A stretch of DNA of 13,854 bases from Chloroflexota bacterium (GTDB lineage: Bacteria > Chloroflexota > Anaerolineae > Promineifilales > Promineifilaceae): assembly GCA_024278255.1 (NCBI GenBank), contig JAJRTP010000577.1:1-13854 (forward strand), in the 5' to 3' direction. Made by a program: the position numbers and the translations under genes. Within the stretch, counting starts at the first letter, position 1. The number at the start of each line of letters is the position of its first letter. This document shows positions 6,403 through 13,090 of this stretch, piece by piece. The notes below the pieces were generated by a model that was not told the origin of the DNA, searched no databases, and saw only the letters and a program-made list of their open reading frames with translations.

Positions 6403-7797
6403 ATGCGTTTACGCGGCCGTTTCGTCATCAGCCATTTGCTGCCCCTGTTGATTACCATACCCCTGGTGGCCATCGCCCTCTTTTACCTGCTGGAAACCCA
6501 GATCATGCTGTCCGCTATGTCTGTGAATTTGCAGCAGCAGGCCCGGCTCATTGCCGACATGACCGGCGATCAGGTCTTCAAACTCACCGAAGAAGAAGCC
6601 CAACTTTATCTCAATCAAATCAGCCAGGATGGCGACACCCAAACCTCCATCTTACTGTTGAGTCCTGAAGGCGTCATTCTAGCCTCCAGCCAACCCCAGG
6701 ATTTAACCACAGAAAAGAATTTGCCCCAGTTGGGCACGGATGAAAATCACGTCATTGTCAGCTACAGCCTTTTTCAGCCGGGCGTCAAAGTGTTTGCCCC
6801 GGTGCTGGATGTGAATGAGCAGCTAGTCGGCGTGGTGGAAGTGGCCGACACGCTGGGCACTGTGTCGCAGCGGTTGTGGCGGCTGGGCCAATACATTCTC
6901 ATTGTCCTGGGGCTGCAACTGGTTTTGGGCGGGCTGATTGGCTACTTGCTGGCTATCCGTCTGGACCGGCCCCTGACGACCACGACAACGGCCGTCATCG
7001 AACTGGCCAACGGGGAATATGTAAAACCGCCCCTGCCGGAAAAAGGCAGCACAGAAACCAAAGCGTTAGCCCAGTCAGTCAACATCCTGTCTGACCGGCT
7101 GCATTTGCTGGAGTCTACCCGGCGGCGGTCACTGGCCAATCTGGTGCATGAAATTGGACGGCCGTTGGGCGCCATCAAAGCTGCCATCCAGGTCTTGCGC
7201 GAAGGGGCCGATGAAGACCCCACGTTACGCCAGGAACTACTGACCGGCATCGACAAGGAAATCGGCCGGTTGCAGCCGTTGCTGGACGATCTGGCCCAAC
7301 TGCACGGCCAGGTGACGGGGAAAATCCAGTTACAGGAAGAAGCGGTAGCTTTAAGCGACTGGCTGCCGCCGCTGCTGCTGCCCTGGCGGGCGGCGGCGCA
7401 GGAAAAGGGGCTGCATTGGCAAACAAATATTCCGCTTGATCTCCCGACAATTGAGATAGACCCGACCAAGATGGCCCAGGTGCTGGGCAATTTGCTGAGC
7501 AATGCCATTAAGTATACGCCAGCAGGAGGCGAGGTGCGGGTTACGGCCGTGGCCCACACCGACCATATCGCTATCGCCGTCCAGGATACCGGCCCCGGCA
7601 TTGACCCCACTGAACATAAACGGGTATTCGAGCCATTCTACCGCAGCACAGCCCAACGCCGCTTCCCCCAGGGATTAGGCCTGGGTCTGAACATCTCCCA
7701 GGAAATAGTCGCCGCCCACGGTGGTACATTACAACTAAAAAGTGTCCCTGGTGAAGGGGCTACATTCACCATCATCCTGCCCGTCACCCCTGCGTAG
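6403..7797 (+). CDS. Membrane sensor histidine kinase (HAMP-HisKA-HATPase)
   Basis: A 464-aa sensor kinase. TM1 is at about residues 12-30, an extracytoplasmic sensing region at 31-160, and TM2 at 164-185. A HAMP segment follows (about 186-238), then the HisKA dimerisation helix with H249 in LVHEIGRPLG, an N box with N363/N367 (LGNLLSNAIKY), a G1 box DTGPGID (395-401) and a G2 box GLGLGL (424-429). The H box departs from the common HELRTPL. The kinase would phosphorylate the regulator encoded upstream. ATG 6403 lies 2 bp after the regulator stop and is supported by AGGAAG (6390-6395) 7 nt upstream; TTG 6397 would overlap the regulator by 4 bp. The two genes are one operon. The stimulus is unknown. 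Confidence 0.94.
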   Translation: MRLRGRFVISHLLPLLITIPLVAIALFYLLETQIMLSAMSVNLQQQARLIADMTGDQVFKLTEEEAQLYLNQISQDGDTQTSILLLSPEGVILASSQPQDLTTEKNLPQLGTDENHVIVSYSLFQPGVKVFAPVLDVNEQLVGVVEVADTLGTVSQRLWRLGQYILIVLGLQLVLGGLIGYLLAIRLDRPLTTTTTAVIELANGEYVKPPLPEKGSTETKALAQSVNILSDRLHLLESTRRRSLANLVHEIGRPLGAIKAAIQVLREGADEDPTLRQELLTGIDKEIGRLQPLLDDLAQLHGQVTGKIQLQEEAVALSDWLPPLLLPWRAAAQEKGLHWQTNIPLDLPTIEIDPTKMAQVLGNLLSNAIKYTPAGGEVRVTAVAHTDHIAIAVQDTGPGIDPTEHKRVFEPFYRSTAQRRFPQGLGLGLNISQEIVAAHGGTLQLKSVPGEGATFTIILPVTPA

Positions 7798-7834
7798 CCG
7801 CGGTTTCTTACCGCGTTGATGTTTAAGCGGCTAC
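7794..7834 (+). repeat. Intergenic element with two mutually exclusive hairpins
   Basis: Starting at the kinase stop codon, an 8-bp outer stem GTAGCCGC (7794-7801) / GCGGCTAC (7827-7834) competes with an inner stem CGCGGT (7799-7804) / ACCGCG (7810-7815), because both use 7799-7801. There is no T run. It sits directly before the bidirectional terminator and is probably a dispersed intergenic repeat rather than a regulator. Confidence 0.5.
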
Positions 7835-7852
7835 AGACGCTTTCCAGACAAA

Positions 7853-7882
7853 AAAAGAGGCGGGTGCTGACCCGCCTCTTTT
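7853..7882. terminator. Bidirectional terminator between convergent genes
   Basis: Stem AAAAGAGGCGGGT (7853-7865) / ACCCGCCTCTTTT (7870-7882), loop GCTG, with A and T tracts on both sides. It can terminate both the two-component operon and the minus-strand DUF1269 gene. Confidence 0.93.
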
Positions 7883-7908
7883 CTCAGTTTCAAACAAACT
7901 CGTTCAAA

Positions 7909-8457
7909 CTACTCGTCACTGCTCTCGCTGTCTTCCAGGTCCAGATTATCTTCTGCGTGATCTTTAACCTCGTCGTTCTGTAAGGCTTCGCGTAATTTCT
8001 GCTCGTCTTCATTGGAGAGAGACGTCTTGTAGACCTCGCCACCCAAAGCAGCCAAGTCAGGCAGCACCTTGTCTTCAGTCACCTTAACAATCAGCATGAA
8101 AAGAGCAGAGCCACCGGGTTCCAAAGATTGGCCTACTTCTTTGATGAACTTGTTATCAATACCCACATCTGTTGCTTTGCCGAAGATGGCGCCCAGCAAA
8201 AGACCCAACAAGCCGCCGAGCAGGGGGGCCAGGAAAATCAAACCAATCAGCAAGCCCCAAAAACCACCCCAAACAGCCGAAGCACCGGTTACTTGCTTTT
8301 CCAAAGTCTGTTTTACTTTAACTTTACCTTTTTCATTTTTAACAGCAACGGCCGCATCAGCCAGTTCAATCAATTGCATTTTCTGCATATTTTCCAGCAT
8401 ATCCAACGCTTTGAAAGCAGAGTCGTCCTTATATGTAATTACAACCAAATCACTCAT
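7909..8457 (-). CDS. DUF1269-family membrane protein with glycine-rich membrane hairpin
   Basis: A 182-aa protein of the DUF1269 family. It opens with a soluble ferredoxin-like segment (SDLVVITYKDDSAFKALDML and following), then a Gly/Leu-rich membrane hairpin (WGGFWGLLIGLIFLAPLLGG and LLGLLLGAIFGK), then FIKEVGQSLEPGGSALFMLI and an acidic tail (DNLDLEDSESSDE). The family is associated with membranes and often with stress, but its biochemical role is not established. ATG 8457 is chosen over GTG 8493 because AAAGGAGC lies about 6 nt before it. It is monocistronic with a shared terminator. An inverted repeat TTGTCA-TG-TGACAA (8480-8493) in its leader is a possible operator. Confidence 0.85.
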   Translation of the reverse strand: MSDLVVITYKDDSAFKALDMLENMQKMQLIELADAAVAVKNEKGKVKVKQTLEKQVTGASAVWGGFWGLLIGLIFLAPLLGGLLGLLLGAIFGKATDVGIDNKFIKEVGQSLEPGGSALFMLIVKVTEDKVLPDLAALGGEVYKTSLSNEDEQKLREALQNDEVKDHAEDNLDLEDSESSDE

Positions 8458-8479
8458 TTTGAAGCTCCTTTTATTTGTA

Positions 8480-8493
8480 TTGTCATGTGACAA
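8480..8493. promoter_or_regulatory. Possible operator: TTGTCA-N2-TGACAA
   Basis: A 6-bp perfect inverted repeat with a 2-bp centre, 23-36 nt upstream of ATG 8457 of the DUF1269 gene. Its symmetry and place fit a small regulator site, but a 14-bp palindrome can arise by chance. In the rest of the 8458-8638 spacer I see only the ribosome sites and AT-rich sequence with weak, undecidable promoter-like hexamers. Confidence 0.3.
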
Positions 8494-8638
8494 GATTCTA
8501 AAATTTGAACAACATATCGAAAACCTATAGTACAGGAAGGAAGTTAGAACAACATTTGATCTTTCCCATTTCCTCCGCTTGTCTTGTCAGGAGAGAGTGC
8601 TAAGATACTTCATCTAACTAATTTCAATTGGAGATACC

Positions 8639-8875
8639 ATGATTAAACTCTATAACGAAGACAGTAATGAACTAATCGGAGAAATCAGCCAGGCACAACT
8701 CAATACGTTGATTGATCTTTTGGTGGAGGAAACCCAGGAAGATCAGGATTATTATATCAATGAAGTCACCCTGGATATGCTGGCGGCTCGCGGGGCCGAC
8801 AAATCGTTGATTGATATGCTGCGCCAGGCTTTGGGCGATGAAGAGGGCATCGAAATTTTGTGGAAAGAGGCGTAG
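8639..8875 (+). CDS. Small acidic conserved protein of unknown function
   Basis: A 78-aa acidic protein: MIKLYNEDSNELIGEISQAQ at the start, then a helical LIDLLVEETQEDQDYYINEV segment, and a C-terminal LIDMLRQALGDEEGIEILW. There is no signal peptide or membrane helix. I recall similar 75-85-aa proteins in cyanobacteria and Chloroflexota with this DQDYYI and GDEEGIEI pattern, without a demonstrated role. GGAG (8631-8634) lies 4-5 nt before ATG 8639. Its last 16 bp overlap the GTG start proposed for the methyltransferase-like gene, so the two are probably coupled and may act together. Confidence 0.8.
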   Translation: MIKLYNEDSNELIGEISQAQLNTLIDLLVEETQEDQDYYINEVTLDMLAARGADKSLIDMLRQALGDEEGIEILWKEA

Positions 8876-9660
8876 TTTCGCAGCACATCCTGGCCCAATG
8901 GCCGCGTTATGTCCTGCTGTATGGCGGCATGATTGCGGCCTTATTGGTGATTGGGTTGAGCGCCGCCCGCGGCTGGTTTTCCTTTGTTTTACTGGGATTG
9001 GTTGTCTTTCTGGTGTGCGCTTTTTTTCTGGTGATGAATTTGTGGGCGGTGGTGAAGGTATACGGCCGTAACGGAATCCGCCCCCATCACGCCCTGTTCG
9101 ATCTGGGCCACATCCAATCCCATAACGAAATCGTATACATCAACCTGGGCAGCCGCCAGCAGCCCATTGCCCTTAGCCATCGCCTGACCACCGGCCACAT
9201 CACTGTTGTAGACGTTTACAATCCCCAATGGATGGCCCCAAAACTACCGGCCCGGCAGCCCAGTCATCTGGCAGATGACCCGCGCCTCACCTGGATTGAC
9301 GGCGACATTCATCTGCTCCCCTTCCCCGATGGCTCTGTAACCAATGTCATGTTATGCGAAATTTTGTCCCAATTCTGGCAGCCCGGCGACCGGCTCATCC
9401 TCCTCAAAGAAATTCACCGCATTTTGCAGCCCAAAGGCCAGCTTCTGATTGCCGAAAAGTGCCGCACAACGAACACCTGGTTGGTAAACGGGCCGGCCGC
9501 TCCCCAAATTCCTACCCAGACTTACTGGAAAGCACTCATCAGCGAAGCCGGTTTCCGCATTCGCAAAGAATTAAACCGGGACGGCCTCATCACCTGCTGG
9601 CGCGTCAGCAAACCCACCCACAGAGAAGCGCGGCAGTTAGCTTTTGATCTGGATTATTAG
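8860..9660 (+). CDS. Membrane-anchored class I SAM methyltransferase-like protein
   Basis: A 266-aa protein with two N-terminal membrane helices (about residues 18-34 and 40-66) followed by a cytoplasmic methyltransferase type 11-like domain. The motif I region is EIVYINLGSRQQPIAL (90-105), departing from the usual D-x-G-x-G. Motif II is ITVVDVYNP (D118). DGDIHLLPFPDGSVTNVMLC (147-166) and RLILLKEIHRILQPKGQLLI (178-197) match the later strands well. The degenerate glycine loop raises doubt about SAM binding, so it may be inactive or use another ligand. GTG 8860 gives a 16-bp overlap with the preceding small gene; the nearest ribosome site (GAGGG 8843-8847) is 12 nt away, so the exact start is uncertain, with ATG 8929 as the alternative. 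Acceptor unknown. Confidence 0.78.
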   Translation: MERGVVSQHILAQWPRYVLLYGGMIAALLVIGLSAARGWFSFVLLGLVVFLVCAFFLVMNLWAVVKVYGRNGIRPHHALFDLGHIQSHNEIVYINLGSRQQPIALSHRLTTGHITVVDVYNPQWMAPKLPARQPSHLADDPRLTWIDGDIHLLPFPDGSVTNVMLCEILSQFWQPGDRLILLKEIHRILQPKGQLLIAEKCRTTNTWLVNGPAAPQIPTQTYWKALISEAGFRIRKELNRDGLITCWRVSKPTHREARQLAFDLDY

Positions 9661-9691
9661 ACGTTCAACTTCTCTGAGAAGTCGAACGTCT
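9659..9691. terminator. Terminator-like hairpin between convergent genes
   Basis: Long hairpin AGACGTTC (9659-9666) / GAACGTCT (9684-9691), one A-C mismatch, then ACTTC (9668-9672) / GAAGT (9678-9682) with a five-base loop. T tracts are weak on both strands. It lies between the methyltransferase-like gene and the convergent dehydrogenase and overlaps the first stop codon. Confidence 0.6.
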
Positions 9692-9696
9692 TGGGG

Positions 9697-10701
9697 CTAA
9701 TATTCCCGTTCCCGATTGACCAGATTCAGCAGCGGTTTGCCTGACAGGTAGCGGTGTAAATTTTCCCCGAATAAATCTACAGCCCGCTCATCATAATGGG
9801 GCGTAAAGCCGCTGATGTGCGGCGTCAGGATGACATTTTCCATTTGCCACAAAGGGCTGTCGGCCGGCAGCGGCTCCTCCTCAAACACGTCCAGCCCGGC
9901 CCCGGCAATCCAGCCTTTTTTCAAGGCGTGGGTTAAATCGGCTTCGTTGATGATGCTGCCCCGGCCGATGTTGATCAAGTAAGCGTTGGGCTTCATTTCC
10001 TTGAGCATGTCGCGGTTGATCAGGTGATGGGTCTGGCTGGTCAGAGGCAGGGTAATCACCGCGTAATCGCACTCTTTGAGCATGGAGCGGGTGGCTTCGC
10101 TGGGGTAGACGCGATCCGGCAGTTCGCCTTCCGGATCGCCGGTACCGGGGATGCAGTAACCATCGTCACGCAAATGGCGGGCGTCCCGCTTGGTGACGAG
10201 GATTTTCAGGCCGAAGGGTTTAACCAAACGGGCTATTTCCCGGCCCAGACTGCCATAACCGAGGATGCCCAGGGTACGGCCGTGTAACTCATCCGGCAGA
10301 AATTTATTCCAGCGGTCTTTGGGCCATTCACCCTTTTGCTGGTAAGCCAGCCAGCGGGGTACGTGGTGTGCCCAGGCCAGCATTTGGGTCAGGGCATATT
10401 GGGCCATGTTGGGGGCGTGGATGCCGCTGGCAGTGGTGAGGAGAATGTTGCTGTCCCATACGGCCGTATCCCGCAAACTGTTAATCCCGGCCCAGTGCAT
10501 CTGAATCCAGCGTAAATTAGGCGCCAATTCCAGCGGCGGCATCACCCCCGCTGCATAATAAACCTCGGCGTCCGTAGGAAACCCAACCGGCCACTGCCGG
10601 TCCGAAAAAGAAACCTGCTCCACTTCAATATCCGGTGAGACGTCCCGAATTTTCGCCAACAATTGGTCTGGAAAAGAAACAGCTACCAGCACACGCTTCA
10701 T
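9697..10701 (-). CDS. NAD-dependent D-2-hydroxyacid dehydrogenase
   Basis: A 334-aa member of the D-isomer 2-hydroxyacid dehydrogenase family, cytosolic, interconverting a 2-oxoacid and a D-2-hydroxyacid with NAD(P)H. The Rossmann loop is LGILGYGSLGREIA. The catalytic trio is visible as Arg in INIGRGSIINEADL, Glu in LDVFEEEPLP and His in LTPHISGFTPHY. The substrate is not determined; the spacing and the HYDER tail resemble glyoxylate/hydroxypyruvate reductase-like members. ATG 10701 (MKRVLVAV) is chosen over GTG 10710 because AAGGAG lies 8 nt before the ATG and directly abuts the GTG. It is monocistronic. A 10-bp inverted repeat (10722-10762) lies in its leader. Confidence 0.92.
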   Translation of the reverse strand: MKRVLVAVSFPDQLLAKIRDVSPDIEVEQVSFSDRQWPVGFPTDAEVYYAAGVMPPLELAPNLRWIQMHWAGINSLRDTAVWDSNILLTTASGIHAPNMAQYALTQMLAWAHHVPRWLAYQQKGEWPKDRWNKFLPDELHGRTLGILGYGSLGREIARLVKPFGLKILVTKRDARHLRDDGYCIPGTGDPEGELPDRVYPSEATRSMLKECDYAVITLPLTSQTHHLINRDMLKEMKPNAYLINIGRGSIINEADLTHALKKGWIAGAGLDVFEEEPLPADSPLWQMENVILTPHISGFTPHYDERAVDLFGENLHRYLSGKPLLNLVNREREY

Positions 10702-10721
10702 AAATGACACTCCTTCGGGGT

Positions 10722-10762
10722 GGCAAAGTTGTCAAATCGTCTGGCTGCTTTGCAACTTTGCC
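10722..10762. repeat. Inverted repeat in the dehydrogenase leader
   Basis: Perfect 10-bp arms GGCAAAGTTG (10722-10731) and CAACTTTGCC (10753-10762), 21 nt apart, lying 21-61 nt upstream of ATG 10701 on the minus strand. The GCAAAGTTG core recurs at 13842-13850 at the window edge, so it may be a dispersed element rather than a gene-specific operator. Confidence 0.6.
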
Positions 10763-10784
10763 GCCACGCCTTGCGTATTGTGTA

Positions 10785-10813
10785 TTGAAAATCGAAAAAG
10801 ACAACTCTATTAT
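10785..10813 (+). promoter_or_regulatory. Sigma-70-like promoter of the PspC-domain gene
   Basis: TTGAAA (10785-10790), 17-bp spacer, TATTAT (10808-10813). The predicted start near 10820 gives a leader of about 15 nt carrying GGAGGTG (10824-10830) ahead of ATG 10835. Confidence 0.6.
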
Positions 10814-10834
10814 AAATTGTTTCGGAGGTGAATC

Positions 10835-11083
10835 ATGCAAGGAAAACATTTAGTGCGGGATACAGATAATAAAATGATTTGGGGCGTAGCCAGCGGTATT
10901 GCTGACTATATCAATATTGACCCGGTTATTGTGCGGCTGATTTTTGTACTGTTGACGATTGCCACGCACGGTTTTGGTCTTCTGGTCTACGTTTTGCTGG
11001 CTATCTTGATGCCCGTAGAACCGGCCCCGGCCGCCAAAGTGAACAGCTTTGACGAAGAAGAAATCGTGGTGAAAGAATCGTAA
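10835..11083 (+). CDS. pspC: PspC-domain membrane protein
   Basis: An 82-aa protein that is essentially a PspC domain. The opening HLVRDTDNKMIWGVASGIAD is followed by a single long hydrophobic helix (VIVRLIFVLLTIATHGFGLL and VYVLLAILMP, about residues 30-60) and a short acidic tail (FDEEEIVVKES). PspC domains sit in the cytoplasmic membrane and sense or signal membrane stress; small stand-alone versions are common in Gram-positives and Chloroflexota. GGAGGTG (10824-10830) fixes the start. The gene has its own promoter and terminator, but the next gene is a PspA-like protein, which supports a shared membrane-protection role. Confidence 0.9.
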   Translation: MQGKHLVRDTDNKMIWGVASGIADYINIDPVIVRLIFVLLTIATHGFGLLVYVLLAILMPVEPAPAAKVNSFDEEEIVVKES

Positions 11084-11127
11084 GACGCTGCTGAATTACA
11101 AATTACCCGGCATCCAGATAAGCATAC

Positions 11128-11164
11128 GGCCGTTCTCCATCTAAGAGAACGGCCTTTCTTTTTG
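11128..11164 (+). terminator. Rho-independent terminator after pspC
   Basis: Perfect 10-bp stem GGCCGTTCTC (11128-11137) / GAGAACGGCC (11145-11154), loop CATCTAA, then TTTCTTTTTT. The 5' arm includes most of an ACGGCCGT palindrome (11126-11133). Confidence 0.92.
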
Positions 11165-11191
11165 CCAACTCCTCCTCATCCTCAGTATAAT
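11162..11191 (+). promoter_or_regulatory. Promoter of the PspA-like gene, predicted leaderless
   Basis: TTGCCA (11162-11167), 18-bp spacer, perfect TATAAT (11186-11191). Only eight bases separate the -10 box from ATG 11200 and there is no Shine-Dalgarno, so the transcript would begin at or within a few bases of the start codon. The -35 overlaps the T tract of the pspC terminator. Confidence 0.6.
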
Positions 11192-11199
11192 CACCCGCT

Positions 11200-11874
11200 A
11201 TGGCATCATTCTGGCAAAAAATACAGCTCCTCATCCAGGTACGGCTGCATGAAACGGCCGATAGAGCTTTGGCTAAAAGCGATCTGGCCATCTACGACGA
11301 ATACATCCGGGAAGCAGAACAAGGGTTGGCTGAATTCAGGCGCACCATCGCCCCCATGTTTGCCCAGGTCAAGACCTCGCGGCAGCGGCGCGAAGCGCTG
11401 GCTGACAAAGCCGCCCAGCTTGACCTGCTGGTAGACCAGTTTCTTAAAACCGGCAAGCGCACTGAAGCGATGGTCACGCAAAAACAGCTCAATTCCACCA
11501 TGAACCTAATCAAAACCTATGACGTCTCCCTGGAAAAACAAGTAGCTGCGCTGGAACAACTAGACGATGTGCGTGTCAAACTGGAAGGACGGCTGGCCAT
11601 TGCCAAACAAGAACGGGAAGAACTGGCTTTTTTGCTGCAACTGGCTAAATCCAAAGAGATGTCCACTAAAGCGATGAAATCTTTAGATTCCCTGATGGGT
11701 GAAGGGGATATTGAAGTGGCCGAAGCGGCGGAAAACATCCGGCGGCGGCTGGATCATGCGGATGCGGCCTGGGAAGTGCAGTCCAGCAGTCTGGACCGCC
11801 AGTTGGAAAATGCCATGCAGGATTTGGAAGTGGAAGCGGAACTGGCGGCGCGTATGGAAAGGTTAGGAATTTGA
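11200..11874 (+). CDS. PspA/IM30-like coiled-coil protein
   Basis: A 224-aa, almost wholly helical protein with the PspA/IM30 layout. An amphipathic N-terminal helix (MASFWQKIQLLIQVRLHETA) would bind membrane, followed by long coiled-coil heptads (about residues 30-175) and a C-terminal helix. Proteins of this family form rods or rings on the inner membrane and protect it under stress, as in ESCRT-III-like remodelling. Similarity is by length, charge pattern and composition; the conserved sequence core is diverged, so another coiled-coil stress protein is possible. It follows the PspC-domain gene but has its own promoter with a predicted leaderless start. No Shine-Dalgarno is present. Confidence 0.78.
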   Translation: MASFWQKIQLLIQVRLHETADRALAKSDLAIYDEYIREAEQGLAEFRRTIAPMFAQVKTSRQRREALADKAAQLDLLVDQFLKTGKRTEAMVTQKQLNSTMNLIKTYDVSLEKQVAALEQLDDVRVKLEGRLAIAKQEREELAFLLQLAKSKEMSTKAMKSLDSLMGEGDIEVAEAAENIRRRLDHADAAWEVQSSSLDRQLENAMQDLEVEAELAARMERLGI

Positions 11875-11890
11875 GACGGGAAACTGAACA

Positions 11891-11948
11891 TATTGCGTGT
11901 TGCGTATTGCGTAAAAGCTGGTTGATACGCAATACGCAACACGCAATA
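11891..11948. repeat. Perfect 23-bp inverted repeat built from TGCGTAT/ACGCAAT units
   Basis: Arms 11891-11913 and 11926-11948 are exact reverse complements with a 12-nt loop (AAAGCTGGTTGA). Each arm is itself a run of near-repeats of TTGCGTAT. There is no T tract after it, so it is not an ordinary terminator. It lies between the PspA-like gene and the glycosyltransferase. A related unpaired stretch (TTGCGTATTGTGTATTG) is at 10771-10787. Confidence 0.88.
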
Positions 11949-11962
11949 CGCATCACGGCCGT

Positions 11963-13090
11963 ATGAAAACCACACTGGTGCATGACTGGATGAATCAGAT
12001 GGGCGGGGCAGAGGATGTGCTGGAAGCGCTGGCAGCCATGTACCCCAACGCTCCAGTCTACACCTCCCTCTACGCCCCGGAGAAAATGCCGCCAACCTGG
12101 CAAAACTGGGATATTCGCACCTCCTTTATTGACCGCCTGCCGCTGTCGCACAAGAAGCAGCAATTGTATTTTGCCCTGTATCCGGCTGCCTTTGAGCGAT
12201 TTGACTTTCGGGAATATGCTTTGGTAGTGAGTAACAAGAGTGGATTTTGTCACGGCATCATTACCGGGCCGGAAACGCTGCACATTTGCTACTGCCTGAC
12301 ACCGACCCGGTACGTCTGGCGGTATCATCAATATGCGGAACAGGAAAATCTGGGCCGGCCAACCCGTATCGCCCTGGCTCCTTTTCTCACCGGGCTGCGC
12401 CTGTGGGATCGGCTGGCGGCGGATCGGGTGGATCATTTCATTGCCATCTCGCAGGAAGTTCGGCGGCGAATCGCCAAAATTTACCGGCGGGATTCGGTTA
12501 TCATTTATCCGCCGGTGGAGACAACCCGTTTTGCCCCGGCCAACCGGACGGATGATTATTATTTGATGGTGGGGCGATTGGTACCTTACCGGCGGATTGA
12601 TTTGCTGATTGAAGCGTTTAACAAAATGGAACGGCCGTTACTCATTGCCGGTACCGGGCGTGACCGGGAACGATTGGAAGCCCTGGCCGGGCCAACCATC
12701 CAATTCCTGGGCTACGTGCCGGATGCAGATTTGCCGGATTTGCTGGCTCGCTGCCGCGCCTTCATGTTTCCCGGCGAGGAAGATTTTGGCATTGCCCCCA
12801 TTCAGGCCATGGCCGCCGGCCGGCCGGTCATCGCTTACGCTGCCGGTGGCGCGCTGGAAACAGTCATCCCCGGCAAAACGGGCGCATTGTTTGAAGAACA
12901 GAGCGTTGCCGCTATCATTGAGGCGGTGGAGACGTTTGATCCGGACTCGGTAAACTGCGGTGACATCCGCCGCCACGCCGAACAGTTTGATACGGCCGTA
13001 TTCCAAAACCGTATGCAAACATTTATTGCAGAGAAAATGCAGGAACATCAGGCAAATAATGGAACTAAGACGATATTGGCGCATTCTTAA
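11963..13090 (+). CDS. GT4-family glycosyltransferase
   Basis: A 375-aa GT-B retaining glycosyltransferase, cytosolic or membrane-peripheral, likely adding a sugar during exopolysaccharide or O-antigen assembly. The N-terminal acceptor domain starts LVHDWMNQMGGAEDVLEALA. The C-terminal nucleotide-sugar domain shows YLMVGRLVPYRRIDLLIEAF (200-219), then FLGYVPDADLPDLLARCRAF and FPGEEDFGIAPIQAMAAGRP (269-288). The family EX7E pair is altered: E273 is present, but the second position is Q281. The start is supported by the standard opening residues, although there is no Shine-Dalgarno; ACGGCCGT (11955-11962) abuts the ATG. Its last 32 bp overlap the Wzz-like gene, so the two are coupled. Confidence 0.92.
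   Translation: MKTTLVHDWMNQMGGAEDVLEALAAMYPNAPVYTSLYAPEKMPPTWQNWDIRTSFIDRLPLSHKKQQLYFALYPAAFERFDFREYALVVSNKSGFCHGIITGPETLHICYCLTPTRYVWRYHQYAEQENLGRPTRIALAPFLTGLRLWDRLAADRVDHFIAISQEVRRRIAKIYRRDSVIIYPPVETTRFAPANRTDDYYLMVGRLVPYRRIDLLIEAFNKMERPLLIAGTGRDRERLEALAGPTIQFLGYVPDADLPDLLARCRAFMFPGEEDFGIAPIQAMAAGRPVIAYAAGGALETVIPGKTGALFEEQSVAAIIEAVETFDPDSVNCGDIRRHAEQFDTAVFQNRMQTFIAEKMQEHQANNGTKTILAHS

Noticed and set aside
6942..7610. Long minus-strand open frame (222 codons) opposite the sensor kinase
   Set aside because: It lies entirely antisense to a clear histidine kinase and its translation has the Ser/Arg-rich composition of a frame shadow. It has no ribosome site.
8584..8606. TTGTCA...TAAGAT as a promoter for the small acidic protein
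   Set aside because: The spacer is only 11 bp, too short for a normal sigma-70 promoter.
11666..12436. Minus-strand open frame of 256 codons across the 23-bp inverted repeat
   Set aside because: Overlaps the PspA-like and glycosyltransferase genes; its repetitive Cys-Val-Leu-Arg-Ile part is just the translated TGCGTAT repeat.
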